This document shows positions 1-10,378 of a stretch of 64,000 nt of DNA, piece after piece (positions within the stretch are counted from its first letter, which is position 1; the number at the start of each line of letters is the position of its first letter). Made by a program: the position numbers and the translations under genes. Under the pieces are notes generated by a model that was given only the letters and a program-made list of their open reading frames with translations, was not told the origin of the DNA and ran no database searches. Source of the stretch: Novosphingobium kaempferiae (lineage in GTDB: Bacteria > Pseudomonadota > Alphaproteobacteria > Sphingomonadales > Sphingomonadaceae). The DNA is taken from assembly GCF_021227995.1 (NCBI RefSeq), contig NZ_CP089301.1, forward strand, positions 3,720,001-3,784,000, written 5' to 3'.

Positions 1-54
1 GGATCGCTGTCTTCTGATTCATGCCGCGCCTGTTAGCGGGACTCGCCGGAAGGT

Positions 55-504
55 TCAAACCTCTGGATCGAGCAGATCGACGAGATCCTCGGGAAAATAG
101 GGCTCCGCCAGTTCGGCGAGCCCGGCGCGGTCGAACCAGCGCCAGCTGCGCATGACCGAGCGTTCAAGTTCGGTGTGGCCGCCCGTGTCAATCGCCTCGG
201 GATCGGCCCCGGCGGGCGTGCGGACGCGGAAGTAGCGCTCGTCCGCCGTAACCGGCACGCCTTCGATGGTGATGAAGTCGGCAATCTTGCGAGCGACCTG
301 CGGCCCGGGCTCGGCGACGAAGCCGGTCTCCTCCAGCAGTTCGCGCCTTGCGGCGTCCTCGTAGCTTTCGCCGGGATCGACCGCCCCGCCGGGCGTACAC
401 CAGAACGGCTCGCGGTCGGGCGGGTCGAAGCGGAACAGCAGCACGCGGTCCGCCGGATCGAGCAGGATGATGCGCGCGGCAGGGCGGGCGACGCGGGAGG
501 TCAT
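55..504 (-). CDS. NUDIX hydrolase
   Basis: A 149-residue NUDIX hydrolase, expected to split a nucleoside diphosphate linked to another moiety (X) using Mg2+; the substrate cannot be read from the sequence. The full NUDIX box G-x5-E-x7-REUxEExGU is present from about residue 40 to 62, with REL and EE-T-G at the metal site. The longer reading frame extends upstream to 645 and into phaR, but its N-terminal residues are low-complexity shadow, so I start at the ATG at 504. It lies 22 bases downstream of phaR on the same strand and may share its transcript. It is short, single-domain and intact. Confidence 0.88.
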   Translation of the reverse strand: MTSRVARPAARIILLDPADRVLLFRFDPPDREPFWCTPGGAVDPGESYEDAARRELLEETGFVAEPGPQVARKIADFITIEGVPVTADERYFRVRTPAGADPEAIDTGGHTELERSVMRSWRWFDRAGLAELAEPYFPEDLVDLLDPEV

Positions 505-526
505 CGCTCTCGCCCCTTGCGCGGTC

Positions 527-1090
527 TTACTTGCCCAGCGCGTCGAGACGCTTCTGGATTTCGGCCATCTGGTCGCGCAGGGCGGACAGGTCGCCGGGGT
601 TCTCGGCAGCGGGCGGCGCCTTGGTTTCCGGCTGCTTTTCCGCACCCGGCATGAAGGCGGAGGAAGCGGCGCGGAACATCGCCATGTTCTGCTCGGCCAG
701 CTTCGCCAGCGGGTTGTTGCCGAGGCTGTCCTCGAACGCCTTGGCGAGCTTCGCCTGGTTGGCGCGGAAGTTCTCCATCGAGGCTTCGAGGTAATGCGGG
801 ATCAGCGACTGCATCTGGTTGCCGTACATGCTGATCAGTTCGCGCAGGAAGTTGACCGGAAGCATCTGCTCCCCGTTCGATTCCTCTTCCATGATGATCT
901 GCGTCAGGATCGTGTGCGTGATGTCGGAGCCGGTCTTGGCGTCCAGCACCTTGTAGTCCACGCCTTCGCGGGTCATCTTCGCGAGGTGGTCAAGCGTGAT
1001 GTAGCTCGACGAACGGGTGTTGTAGAGTCGCCGGTTCGCGTACTTCTTGATGATTACGGTGTTGTCGTCGCCAGACGCCGTTTCAGCCAT
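527..1090 (-). CDS. phaR: PhaR, polyhydroxyalkanoate synthesis repressor
   Basis: A 187-residue regulator of polyhydroxyalkanoate (PHA) granule genes. In this family PhaR binds both DNA and PHA polymer and represses phasin genes until granules form. The N-terminal DNA/PHA-binding domain (about residues 10-72) shows the signature KKYANRRLYNTRSSSYITL and a following 'V-D-x-G-x-D-I-T' type region (VLDAKTGSDITH). A second PHB-accumulation domain follows (MLPVNFLRELISMYGNQMQ). The tail is Ala/Pro/Glu-rich and ends in a short coiled segment. It sits between alr and a NUDIX gene; no phaC/phasin gene is in the window. Recognition is strong from the N-terminus. Confidence 0.93.
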   Translation of the reverse strand: MAETASGDDNTVIIKKYANRRLYNTRSSSYITLDHLAKMTREGVDYKVLDAKTGSDITHTILTQIIMEEESNGEQMLPVNFLRELISMYGNQMQSLIPHYLEASMENFRANQAKLAKAFEDSLGNNPLAKLAEQNMAMFRAASSAFMPGAEKQPETKAPPAAENPGDLSALRDQMAEIQKRLDALGK

Positions 1091-1196
1091 TTCCAGTCCC
1101 CATTTGCCGGATAGCTAAGTTACCATTCCGGGATATCGCATTGCAACACAAATTGCTGCGCAGCAAAAGAGGGATTCGCTCGAAATTCCGCGAATT

Positions 1197-2252
1197 TCAG
1201 CGTCCAAAACGGTGTCCAAGCAAGGTTAACAGCTCGTATTGGGACAGGCCGGAGGCGGCGGAAGCTTCAGGCAGCGCGTATTGCGCGGTGATCCAGTCGC
1301 CCTCGCCGATTTCCGGCGCGTGGCTGAGGTCGACGACGGTCAGGTCCATGCTCACACGGCCAAGGACGGGCAGCGTATGTCCGCCTGCCGTGAACTCGCC
1401 CTGGTCCGACCAGCAGCGCAGGTAGCCGTCGGCGTAGCCCAGCGCGATCGTGCCGACGCGCATCGCGGTGGTGGCGGTGTAAGTCGCGTTGTAGCCGATC
1501 GTCTCGCCCGCCGCGACCTCGCGCACCTGCAATATCGCCGCCTGCGGTTGCACGACCTGTCGCAGCGATGCCGCCATTTCCGGGCGTGGCACGCCACCGT
1601 AGAGCGCGATGCCGGGGCGGGTCAGGTCACCGTGATAGGCCGTGCCGAGCGCGATGCCGCCGCTGTTGGCAAGGCTTGCCCGCCGGTGGGGCAGCGCGGT
1701 GCGGGCGTGCTCCCACCGCTGGCGCTGCAGTTCGTTGAGCGGCGTATCCTCCTCCGAGGAGACGAGGTGCGAGAGCAGCACGTCGATATCGAGAGCCGCC
1801 AGCACCGGCTCGCCAAGCTGGTCGAGCGTCACGCCGAGACGGTTCATCCCGGTATCGACCATCAGATCGCAACGCCCGCCTCCGGCGTCGAGCCAGCGCC
1901 GGGCCTGTTCGAGCGAGTTGATGACGGGCTTCACTCCCGTCTCCCGCGCAAAGGCCGCGTCGGCATCGCTCAGCGGGCCATGGAGCACCGCGAGCATCTG
2001 CGGTTCGGCCACTTCGAGGACGTCGGGGACTTCGGACCAGTGCGCCACGAAGAAGTCCCGGCACCCCGCCTCACGGAGCAACGGAACGACGCCCTTCACG
2101 CCAAGGCCATAAGCATCCGCCTTGACCGCCGCGCCTGCGCGGGCGTTGCCGGACATGCGGTCGAGCGCACGCCAGTTCGCTTGCAGCGCATCGGGATCGA
2201 GGTTCAGGCGCAGCGCCGGACTCGGCATCGAAAGGTCGGGAAACTTCGTCAC
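1197..2252 (-). CDS. alr: Alanine racemase
   Basis: PLP-dependent racemase (351 aa) that converts L- to D-alanine for peptidoglycan. The PLP lysine is in the motif VKADAYG at about residue 44, and the catalytic tyrosine lies in the segment GETIGYNATY near residue 252. The C-terminal beta domain carries the usual LGRVSMDLTVVD. The protein is slightly shorter than the usual 355-390 residues. The first start is GTG at 2252; an ATG at 2228 is also possible and neither has a good ribosome-binding site. It is the last gene of the minus-strand run radA-cvpA-scaffold-alr, matching the frequent alphaproteobacterial link of alr with radA and cvpA. Confidence 0.92.
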   Translation of the reverse strand: MTKFPDLSMPSPALRLNLDPDALQANWRALDRMSGNARAGAAVKADAYGLGVKGVVPLLREAGCRDFFVAHWSEVPDVLEVAEPQMLAVLHGPLSDADAAFARETGVKPVINSLEQARRWLDAGGGRCDLMVDTGMNRLGVTLDQLGEPVLAALDIDVLLSHLVSSEEDTPLNELQRQRWEHARTALPHRRASLANSGGIALGTAYHGDLTRPGIALYGGVPRPEMAASLRQVVQPQAAILQVREVAAGETIGYNATYTATTAMRVGTIALGYADGYLRCWSDQGEFTAGGHTLPVLGRVSMDLTVVDLSHAPEIGEGDWITAQYALPEASAASGLSQYELLTLLGHRFGR

Positions 2253-2301
2253 CGAGCGCCCATAGCGTCACCTTGCGCGCGAGGGCAACTCAGGGGCCGG
2301 A

Positions 2302-2721
2302 TCAGACGGCGGAAAGCGCCTTTACCGCGGCGTCCCACGGCAGCATGACCGCGCCATGCCGCGCCGGATAGTCGCGCGCGGCAGCGATGGTCGCGAAGCC
2401 CGGCCATTCGGGCAGGCCGCCCTCGCCCGCCAGCCAGTCCGCGACTTCGCCCCTGACCCTGACGATGTCCGCGCCGGATGTGCCGGAGGCTGCTCGCGCG
2501 AAGATCGCGGCCGAAGCCTGCCCGATCGCGCAGGCCTGGCTGCGCAGGCCGACCCGCGCGATCCTGCCCGCATCGTCGAGCGCAAGGCCGAGCGTGATGG
2601 TGCTGCCGCAGCTTTTCGAGCGCGCTTCGCCCCGCAGCGGCAGGTCGTCGGTCAGTGGACAGGCGGCCAGTTCGATGGCGAGGCCGAGCACTTCGGGCGT
2701 GTAGAGAACGGCGGTCGCCAC
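2302..2721 (-). CDS. Iron-sulfur cluster scaffold-like protein (IscU/SufU/NifU-N family)
   Basis: A 139-residue protein resembling the NifU N-terminal/IscU/SufU scaffold fold, which assembles or hands over Fe-S clusters. Two of the expected cysteines are visible: KSCGSTITL (first ligand region) and SQACAIGQASA (second). The third cysteine found in IscU near the C-terminus is absent, the last third having only FATIAAARDYPARH. It may therefore be a divergent paralogue rather than the main scaffold. It lies 3 bases downstream of cvpA and 49 upstream of alr, so it is probably cotranscribed. The exact role is unproven. Confidence 0.72.
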   Translation of the reverse strand: MATAVLYTPEVLGLAIELAACPLTDDLPLRGEARSKSCGSTITLGLALDDAGRIARVGLRSQACAIGQASAAIFARAASGTSGADIVRVRGEVADWLAGEGGLPEWPGFATIAAARDYPARHGAVMLPWDAAVKALSAV

Positions 2722-2724
2722 GCT

Positions 2725-3252
2725 TTATTCAGCCTCTCGCGCAGCTTCGGCGGCGCGAGCTTCCGCCCGGCGTTCGGCGATGAGCTGGACCAGCGCCTCG
2801 CTGCTCGCGTTGATGAAGGGATAGGTACGCGCCTGCGTGATCCAGTCCGGCCGCCCGCCGACGCCCCAGATCGTGTCGTAGCCAAGCACCAGCACCGAAA
2901 AGCCGAGCACGATGATGATGACGCCCTTGACTGCACCGAAGCCGAGGCCGAGCACTCGGTCGATCGGGCCGAGCACCGAGGCGCGGCTCTTCGCCCCCGC
3001 CCACTTGGCGACAAGCTTCACGGCGAGGAAGGGAATGCCGAGCAGGAGTGCGAAGGCCAGCACCGCTGAGCCCGAATCCGAGCCGATGTAGTCGCCGAGG
3101 AACGCCGTTGCCGGCGTGTGGAACAGGCGGATCGCGAAAATGGCGAAGACCCAGGCCGCAAGGGCCAGAATCTCCTGCACGAAGCCGCGGATGAAGCCGG
3201 TAATGGCGCCGAGGCCCACGAGGAGCAGAACGGCGATGTCGAAGCCTGTCAT
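2725..3252 (-). CDS. cvpA: CvpA family membrane protein
   Basis: A 175-residue inner-membrane protein of the CvpA family (named for colicin V production; broader function is envelope-related and unclear). It opens with a hydrophobic GFDIAVLLLVGLGAITGFIRGF, and has further membrane segments around LALAAWVFAIFAIR, AVLAFALLLGIPFLAVKLV and VKGVIIIVLGFSVLVLGY, followed by a charged Ala/Glu/Arg tail. The Gly/Arg pattern GFIRGFVQE near the N-terminus is typical of the family. It starts 12 bases after radA stops and runs straight into the Fe-S scaffold gene. Confidence 0.86.
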   Translation of the reverse strand: MTGFDIAVLLLVGLGAITGFIRGFVQEILALAAWVFAIFAIRLFHTPATAFLGDYIGSDSGSAVLAFALLLGIPFLAVKLVAKWAGAKSRASVLGPIDRVLGLGFGAVKGVIIIVLGFSVLVLGYDTIWGVGGRPDWITQARTYPFINASSEALVQLIAERRAEARAAEAAREAE

Positions 3253-3264
3253 AGACCCGCTGAA

Positions 3265-4632
3265 TTAGGCATCGGCAAGGATGCGGTCAACGAGGTTGGG
3301 CAGCATCGTCAGCCCCGAAAACGTCAGGCCCTTTTCAGGCGGCGGACCGTTGGCGGGACCGAAGGCCTTGGAGAAGCCCAGCTTGGCCGATTCGCGCTGG
3401 CGGATCGAGCCGTGGGCCACCGGCCGGATCTCTCCGGCGAGCGAGACTTCGCCGAACCATACCGCGTCTGTCGGCAGCGGTTTGTCGCCGAGCGCCGAGA
3501 TCAGCGCCGCCCCCACCGCAAGGTCGGCGGCCGGGTCGCTCAGGCGATAGCCGCCCGCGACGTTGAGATAGACTTCGCAGTTCGAGAAACTGAGCCCGCA
3601 GCGCGCCTCCAGCACCGCCAGCAGCATCGCCATGCGGCCCGAATCCCAGCCCACGACGGCGCGCCGGGGCGTCGCACCGCTCTGCAGCCGCACGATCAGC
3701 GCCTGGATCTCGACGAGGACGGGGCGCGTGCCCTCCATCGCCGGGAACACGGCGCTGCCCGCCATCGGTTCCTCGCGGCCCGACAGGAACAGCATCGAAG
3801 GGTTGCCGACTTCGGCAAGGCCGTCGCCCTCCATGGCGAAGACGCCGATCTCGTCCACTGGGCCGAAGCGGTTCTTGAGGCTGCGCAGGATGCGGTACTG
3901 GTGGCTGCGCTCCCCCTCGAAGCTCATCACTACGTCAACCATATGCTCCAGCACGCGCGGGCCGGCGATGTTGCCATCCTTGGTGACGTGGCCGACGAGG
4001 ACGAGGGTGACGCCGGTTTCCTTCGCGTAGCGGATCAGTTCGAAGGCGCAGCCGCGCACCTGGCTGACAGTGCCGGGGGCACCCTCGATCTGGTCCGAGT
4101 GCATGGTCTGGATCGAATCGATCACCAGCAGCGACGGCTTGTCCATCATGCCGAGCGTGGTCAGGATATCGCGCACAGAAGTGGCTGCCGCCAACTGGAT
4201 CGGCGCCTTCGAGAGGCCAAGCCGCTCCGCGCGCAACCGCACCTGCCCCGCCGCTTCCTCGCCGCTGACGTAGACCGAGAGGCCGCCCGCATTGGCGATG
4301 TTGGCCGAGACCTGCAGCAGCAGCGTGGACTTGCCGATGCCGGGATCGCCGCCCATCAGGATCGCCGAGCCGGGCACCAGACCGCCGCCTAGCGCCCGGT
4401 CGAACTCCGAAATGCCGCTCTTCTGCCGCTGCGGCACTTCGCCCGGCGCATCGAGCGGGGTGAACTGGATCGGCCTTCCGCCCGAAGACAGGTCATGCTT
4501 GGCCGAGAACACCGTCTGCGGCGCCTCCTCGGCAAGCGTGTTCCACTCGCCGCAATCGGCGCATTGCCCCTGCCAGCGGGTGGAGACACCGCCGCAGGAC
4601 TGACAGACATATCGACGCTTGGGTTTCGCCAT
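3265..4632 (-). CDS. radA: DNA repair protein RadA
   Basis: A 455-residue RecA-related branch-migration ATPase of homologous recombination. Features in order: a CxxC-x(n)-CxxC zinc finger at the N-terminus (CQSCGG and CADCGEW), Walker A GGDPGIGKSTL, Walker B SLLVIDSIQT, the RadA-specific KNRFG motif (SLKNRFGPVDE), and a C-terminal Lon-protease-like domain with inactive site. Length is normal for the family. I start at ATG 4632, which gives MAKPKRR; the open frame continues upstream opposite the patatin gene but that part is a shadow. It heads the minus-strand cluster radA-cvpA-scaffold-alr and is divergent from the patatin gene, 69 bases away. Confidence 0.96.
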   Translation of the reverse strand: MAKPKRRYVCQSCGGVSTRWQGQCADCGEWNTLAEEAPQTVFSAKHDLSSGGRPIQFTPLDAPGEVPQRQKSGISEFDRALGGGLVPGSAILMGGDPGIGKSTLLLQVSANIANAGGLSVYVSGEEAAGQVRLRAERLGLSKAPIQLAAATSVRDILTTLGMMDKPSLLVIDSIQTMHSDQIEGAPGTVSQVRGCAFELIRYAKETGVTLVLVGHVTKDGNIAGPRVLEHMVDVVMSFEGERSHQYRILRSLKNRFGPVDEIGVFAMEGDGLAEVGNPSMLFLSGREEPMAGSAVFPAMEGTRPVLVEIQALIVRLQSGATPRRAVVGWDSGRMAMLLAVLEARCGLSFSNCEVYLNVAGGYRLSDPAADLAVGAALISALGDKPLPTDAVWFGEVSLAGEIRPVAHGSIRQRESAKLGFSKAFGPANGPPPEKGLTFSGLTMLPNLVDRILADA

Positions 4633-4701
4633 GGCGTTCGCGTAACCGGAACGGAATGAGAACGCAATTGCCAATCCTGTAACCCTGCGTAAGATAACGG
4701 G

Positions 4702-7014
4702 ATGCAGCAAAAAGAACTGCGGATCGCTCTGGTCTGTTACGGGGGAGTCAGCCTCGCCGTGTACATGCACGGCGTCACCAAGGAGCTGTGGAAGACGCTC
4801 CAGGCCAGTCGGGTGCACTGGTCGGGAGAGGCGGTTCCCTCTGGAAGCGCAGCGGTTTACCTCGATCTCCTCAGGCGGCTTGAGAGCGGCGGCAATCTGA
4901 AGCTGCGTGTGCTTTCCGACATCGTTGCAGGGGCGAGCGCAGGCGGCATCAACTCGATCTTTCTCGCGCAGGCGATCCATTCCGGGCAGTCGCTCGAGCC
5001 GCTGACCGATCTCTGGCTGGAAACCGCCGACGTCGATGTGCTGCTCGATCCCGATGCGAAGCCGTGGTCGCGCGCGGCGAAGTTCTGGGCGAGCCCGCTC
5101 GTGACGTACCTGCTCCACCGGCCCGGCAACGCGGTGAGCGAGAGCGTCGCGCCGGAGACGCGGACGGAAGTGCGCGAGAAGCTGTCGCGCCTCGTCCGCT
5201 CGCGCTGGTTCGAGCCGCCGTTCAGCGGCATCGGCTTCGCGCGGCTGCTGCACCGGGCGCTGACCGCGATGGCGCAGGCGCCTGCGGGCAAGCCGCTGCT
5301 GCCGAGCGGGCATCCGCTCGACCTGTTCGTCACCGCCACCGACTTCAAGGGCCATCTGGAGACGCTGCGCCTGCACTCGCCCGCACTGGTGCTGGAGAGC
5401 GAGCACCGGCTGACCTTCGGGTTCCATGCCAAGGCAGGCCATGACGGGGAACCGCTGGCAGCGATCCCGGAACTCGTGATGGCCGGGCGTGCGTCGGCCA
5501 GCTTTCCGGGCGCGTTCCCGCCGCTCCAGATCGCGGAGATCGACCGTCTCGTCGATGAGGAAGGCGAACGCTGGCCCACTCGCGACGCGTTCCTCGCCCG
5601 CATCATGCCCGAGCATGCACGGCGCGGCGATCTCGACTGCGTGTCGCTGATCGACGGATCGGTGCTGGTGAACGCGCCCTTTGCCGATGCCATGGAGGCG
5701 CTGCGTGATCGTCCCGCCACGCGCGAGGTGGATCGGCGCTTCGTCTATGTCGATCCCTCGCCCGACCATGTCGGTGCGGAAATGCGGCGCGATAACGGCG
5801 TTCCGGGGTTCTTCCCGGTGATCTTCGGCTCGCTGTCGGCCATCCCGCGCGAACAGCCGATCCGCGACAATCTGGAGGCTCTTGAGGAACGTTCGCGCGA
5901 GATGGCGGCGCTGCGCGAGATCGTCATCGCGCTGCGGCCCGAGATCGAAGAGACGGTAGAGAAGCTGTTCGGCGGCACCTTCTTCCTCGACCGGCCCACT
6001 CCCAAGCGCCTTGCGGCGTGGCGCACCAAGGCGCAGTTCGCCGCGTTCGAGCAGGCCGGGTTCGCCTATCACGGTTATGCGCAGGTGAAGTTCAGCGGAA
6101 TTGCCATGATGCTCTCGCGCATGATCCTCGAAGCCGCGCCGGAACTGGACCTGCCCTCTCCCGAGCCGGTGCGCGCACGGCTGATCGCGCATCTGGCGGC
6201 CAACGGTCTCGACCGCGCGCGGGCGCTGCGCGACGCGCACTCACCGGCGATGATCGAGTTCTTCCGCACCCACGACATCGCCTTCCGCATCCGGCGTCTT
6301 CGCCTGCTGGCGCGGCGGGTGACGCAGGAGTGGGAGGCTGAGCCCGGCGTCACCGAGCAGGACCGCGATGCGGCGCGCACCGCGATCTACAACGCGCTGG
6401 CGCTCTACATCGAGCGCGAGCCATTGGCGGCGATGGGTGAGGCTTTCCCGGCTCTGGCGACGGTGTTCTTCGAGGATCCGCAACCTGCGATGGAGCATCT
6501 CGCCAGCGCCCGCAGGCTGCTGGAGACCGACGCGGCGGTGGACGAACTGCTGGCCGAGGCGCTTGCGGCGATGCCGCAGGCGCTGCGGCGGCGGGTGCTG
6601 CTCGCCTACCTAGGCTTCCCGTTCTACGATACGGTGACGCTGCCGCTGCTGCGCGGCGAGGGCCTGACCGAGTTCGATCCGGTGCTCGTCGACCGCATTT
6701 CGCCCGAGGACTGCCATGCGATCCGGCGCGGTGTTGGGGAGACACTCAAAGGCACCGAGTTCTTCAACTTCGGCGCGTTCTTCAGCCGGACCTATCGGGA
6801 GAACGACTATCTCTGGGGCCGCCTGCACGGCGCGGAACGAATGATGGACCTGATCGCCTCCACACTGTCCGCCGAGCATGCGATGAGCGCGCAGGAACTG
6901 TTGGGGTTCAAGCGCCGGGCGTTCCTGGCGATTCTCGATGAGGAGAAGGACCGGCTGCGCGCCGATCCGGGGCTGGTGCGACGATTGCGGCGCGAGGTGC
7001 TGGGCGGGAAGTGA
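4702..7014 (+). CDS. Patatin-like phospholipase with DUF3376-type C-terminal region
   Basis: A 770-residue patatin-family acyl hydrolase. The N-terminal oxyanion region is CYGGVSLAVYMHG, the nucleophile elbow is GASAG (about residue 77), and the catalytic Asp lies in the sequence SLIDGSVLVNAPFADA. Two thirds of the protein follow the catalytic domain; this long helical C-terminus matches the DUF3376 patatin subgroup. No signal peptide is visible, so it should act in the cytoplasm or at the inner membrane face. The substrate is probably a membrane phospholipid (family inference). It is monocistronic, divergent from radA, and converges on dnaJ across a hairpin terminator. Confidence 0.88.
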   Translation: MQQKELRIALVCYGGVSLAVYMHGVTKELWKTLQASRVHWSGEAVPSGSAAVYLDLLRRLESGGNLKLRVLSDIVAGASAGGINSIFLAQAIHSGQSLEPLTDLWLETADVDVLLDPDAKPWSRAAKFWASPLVTYLLHRPGNAVSESVAPETRTEVREKLSRLVRSRWFEPPFSGIGFARLLHRALTAMAQAPAGKPLLPSGHPLDLFVTATDFKGHLETLRLHSPALVLESEHRLTFGFHAKAGHDGEPLAAIPELVMAGRASASFPGAFPPLQIAEIDRLVDEEGERWPTRDAFLARIMPEHARRGDLDCVSLIDGSVLVNAPFADAMEALRDRPATREVDRRFVYVDPSPDHVGAEMRRDNGVPGFFPVIFGSLSAIPREQPIRDNLEALEERSREMAALREIVIALRPEIEETVEKLFGGTFFLDRPTPKRLAAWRTKAQFAAFEQAGFAYHGYAQVKFSGIAMMLSRMILEAAPELDLPSPEPVRARLIAHLAANGLDRARALRDAHSPAMIEFFRTHDIAFRIRRLRLLARRVTQEWEAEPGVTEQDRDAARTAIYNALALYIEREPLAAMGEAFPALATVFFEDPQPAMEHLASARRLLETDAAVDELLAEALAAMPQALRRRVLLAYLGFPFYDTVTLPLLRGEGLTEFDPVLVDRISPEDCHAIRRGVGETLKGTEFFNFGAFFSRTYRENDYLWGRLHGAERMMDLIASTLSAEHAMSAQELLGFKRRAFLAILDEEKDRLRADPGLVRRLRREVLGGK

Positions 7015-7028
7015 GGGGCAAATAAGCA

Positions 7029-7058
7029 AAACGGGCGGAGCATCGGCCCCGCCCGTTT
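7029..7058. terminator. Bidirectional hairpin between patatin gene and dnaJ
   Basis: Perfect 10-bp stem (7029-7038 with 7049-7058, AAACGGGCGG / CCGCCCGTTT) with a 10-base loop, between two convergent genes. The stem edges are A and T runs, so it can serve as an intrinsic terminator for both the patatin gene and dnaJ. Confidence 0.75.
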
Positions 7059-7063
7059 CGTCC

Positions 7064-8194
7064 TTATTCCGTCAGGTCGCTCCAGGCGTCCTTGATGCGG
7101 TCGAAGAAGCCCTTCGACTGCGGGCATTCGTCGCCCGTCTCGGTTGCCTGCAACTCGCGCAGGATTTCCTTCTGGCGGGCCGAGAGCTTCGTCGGCGTCT
7201 CCACCGCGATCTCGATCACGAGGTCGCCGCGGCCACGCCCCTGCAGCACCGGCATGCCCTCGCCGCGCTTGCGCAGCTGCTTACCGGACTGGATGCCCGC
7301 CGGGATGTCGAGCGCGATCGTCTCGCCGTCGATGCCGGGGATCTCGATGGAGCCACCCAGCGCCGCCGTGGTAAAGGTGATCGGCACCTTCGTCACCAGC
7401 GTCGTCCCGTCACGTTCGAAGACGCGGTGGCGCTTGACGTGGAGGAAGATATAGAGGTCGCCCGGAGGCGAGCCGAACGGCCCGGCCTCTCCCTTGCCGG
7501 AGAGACGGATGCGGGTGCCCGAATCTACGCCCGGCGGGATGTCCACCTGCAGCGTCTGGGGCTTGTCCACGCGGCCTTCGCCGCCGCACGAGCGGCACGG
7601 CTTCTCGATCACCTCGCCGCGACCGTGGCAGGTCGGGCAAGTGCGTTCGACCACGAAGAAGCCCTGCTGCGCGCGCACCTTGCCGTGGCCGCCGCACATG
7701 GAGCAGCCGCGCTTGCTGGTGCCCGGCTCCGCGCCGCTGCCGTGGCAGGGTTCGCAGCCTTGCGAGACTTCGATGGTGATCTCGGTCTGCTTGCCGCGGA
7801 ACGCCTCGTCGAGCGAGACTTCCATGTCGTAGCGCAGATCGGCGCCGCGACGCTGCTGCTGTCGCCCGCCGCCACCGAAGGCGCTGCCGAAGATGGATTC
7901 GAAGATGTCGCCGATATCGCCGAAGTCGCCGCCGCCGGGACCACCGCCACCGCCCATGCCCTGCTGGAACGCGGCATGGCCGTAACGATCGTAGGCGGCA
8001 CGCTTCTGCGGATCCTTGAGACAGTCGTAAGCCTCGCTGATCTGCTTGAAGCGGGCTTCGGAATCGGCGCAGCCCGGGTTCTTGTCCGGGTGGAAGCGCA
8101 TGGCGAGCTTGCGATACGCCGACTTCAATACCTTGTCGTCGGCGGTGCGCTCTACCTCGAGCAGTTCGTAATAGTCGATTTCAGTCGCTGACAC
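7064..8194 (-). CDS. dnaJ: Chaperone DnaJ (Hsp40)
   Basis: A 376-residue co-chaperone that delivers clients to DnaK and stimulates its ATPase. The J domain occupies about residues 5-70 with HPD in MRFHPDKNPG. A Gly/Phe-rich linker follows (GMGGGGGPGGGDFGD), then four CxxCxGxG zinc repeats (CEPCHGSG, CSMCGGHG, CPTCHGRG, CRSCGGEG) and the two C-terminal substrate-binding domains. It is a full-length class I DnaJ. It lies 81 bases downstream of dnaK on the same strand, separated by a strong hairpin, so its level relative to dnaK is probably set by partial termination or RNA processing. Confidence 0.97.
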   Translation of the reverse strand: MSATEIDYYELLEVERTADDKVLKSAYRKLAMRFHPDKNPGCADSEARFKQISEAYDCLKDPQKRAAYDRYGHAAFQQGMGGGGGPGGGDFGDIGDIFESIFGSAFGGGGRQQQRRGADLRYDMEVSLDEAFRGKQTEITIEVSQGCEPCHGSGAEPGTSKRGCSMCGGHGKVRAQQGFFVVERTCPTCHGRGEVIEKPCRSCGGEGRVDKPQTLQVDIPPGVDSGTRIRLSGKGEAGPFGSPPGDLYIFLHVKRHRVFERDGTTLVTKVPITFTTAALGGSIEIPGIDGETIALDIPAGIQSGKQLRKRGEGMPVLQGRGRGDLVIEIAVETPTKLSARQKEILRELQATETGDECPQSKGFFDRIKDAWSDLTE

Positions 8195-8221
8195 GTGATT
8201 CTTCCCCTGGGGAATAACCTA

Positions 8222-8254
8222 ACCGCCACCGGCGCGGTTTGCACCGGTGGCGGT
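8222..8254 (-). terminator. Strong hairpin between dnaK and dnaJ
   Basis: A perfect 10-bp GC-rich stem (8223-8232 with 8244-8253; CCGCCACCGG / CCGGTGGCGG), extended by one A-T pair, with an 11-base loop. On the minus strand it is followed by TTAGGTTATTCC rather than a clean U-tract, so it is more likely a partial terminator or an mRNA-stabilising structure at the dnaK 3' end than a full stop. Confidence 0.6.
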
Positions 8255-8275
8255 CAGGATTTTCATCAGGACTTG

Positions 8276-10183
<1,908 letters not shown>

Positions 10184-10289
10184 TATCCCCATTCCTCACG
10201 TCAGTGGATGACACCAAGCGGATCGCCTCCCTTCCATCAAGGCAAGGCGGCTTGCTCGGCTCTGTGACGTTCCAAGTCGTCGAGCCCGG

Positions 10290-10317
10290 ATATAGGTGAC
10301 GTTTCGCTTGGAACAAG
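10290..10317 (-). promoter_or_regulatory. RpoH (sigma-32)-type heat-shock promoter of dnaK
   Basis: On the minus strand CTTG (10314-10317) is followed after 17 bases by CCTATAT (10290-10296). This agrees with the alphaproteobacterial heat-shock consensus (CTTG near -35, CYTATnT near -10). Transcription would start near 10283 and give dnaK a leader of about 100 bases. No CIRCE element is seen here. Confidence 0.7.
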
Positions 10318-10378
10318 CCCGTCCGAATGGCATTACCCGGGCGATTTTCCAACGGGGCCGACGATAGAGGAAATACCT

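Noticed and set aside
3265..6240. A 991-codon minus-strand open frame
   Set aside because: Only the last 455 codons are RadA; the rest runs antisense through the patatin gene with Arg/Ala/Gly-rich shadow sequence.
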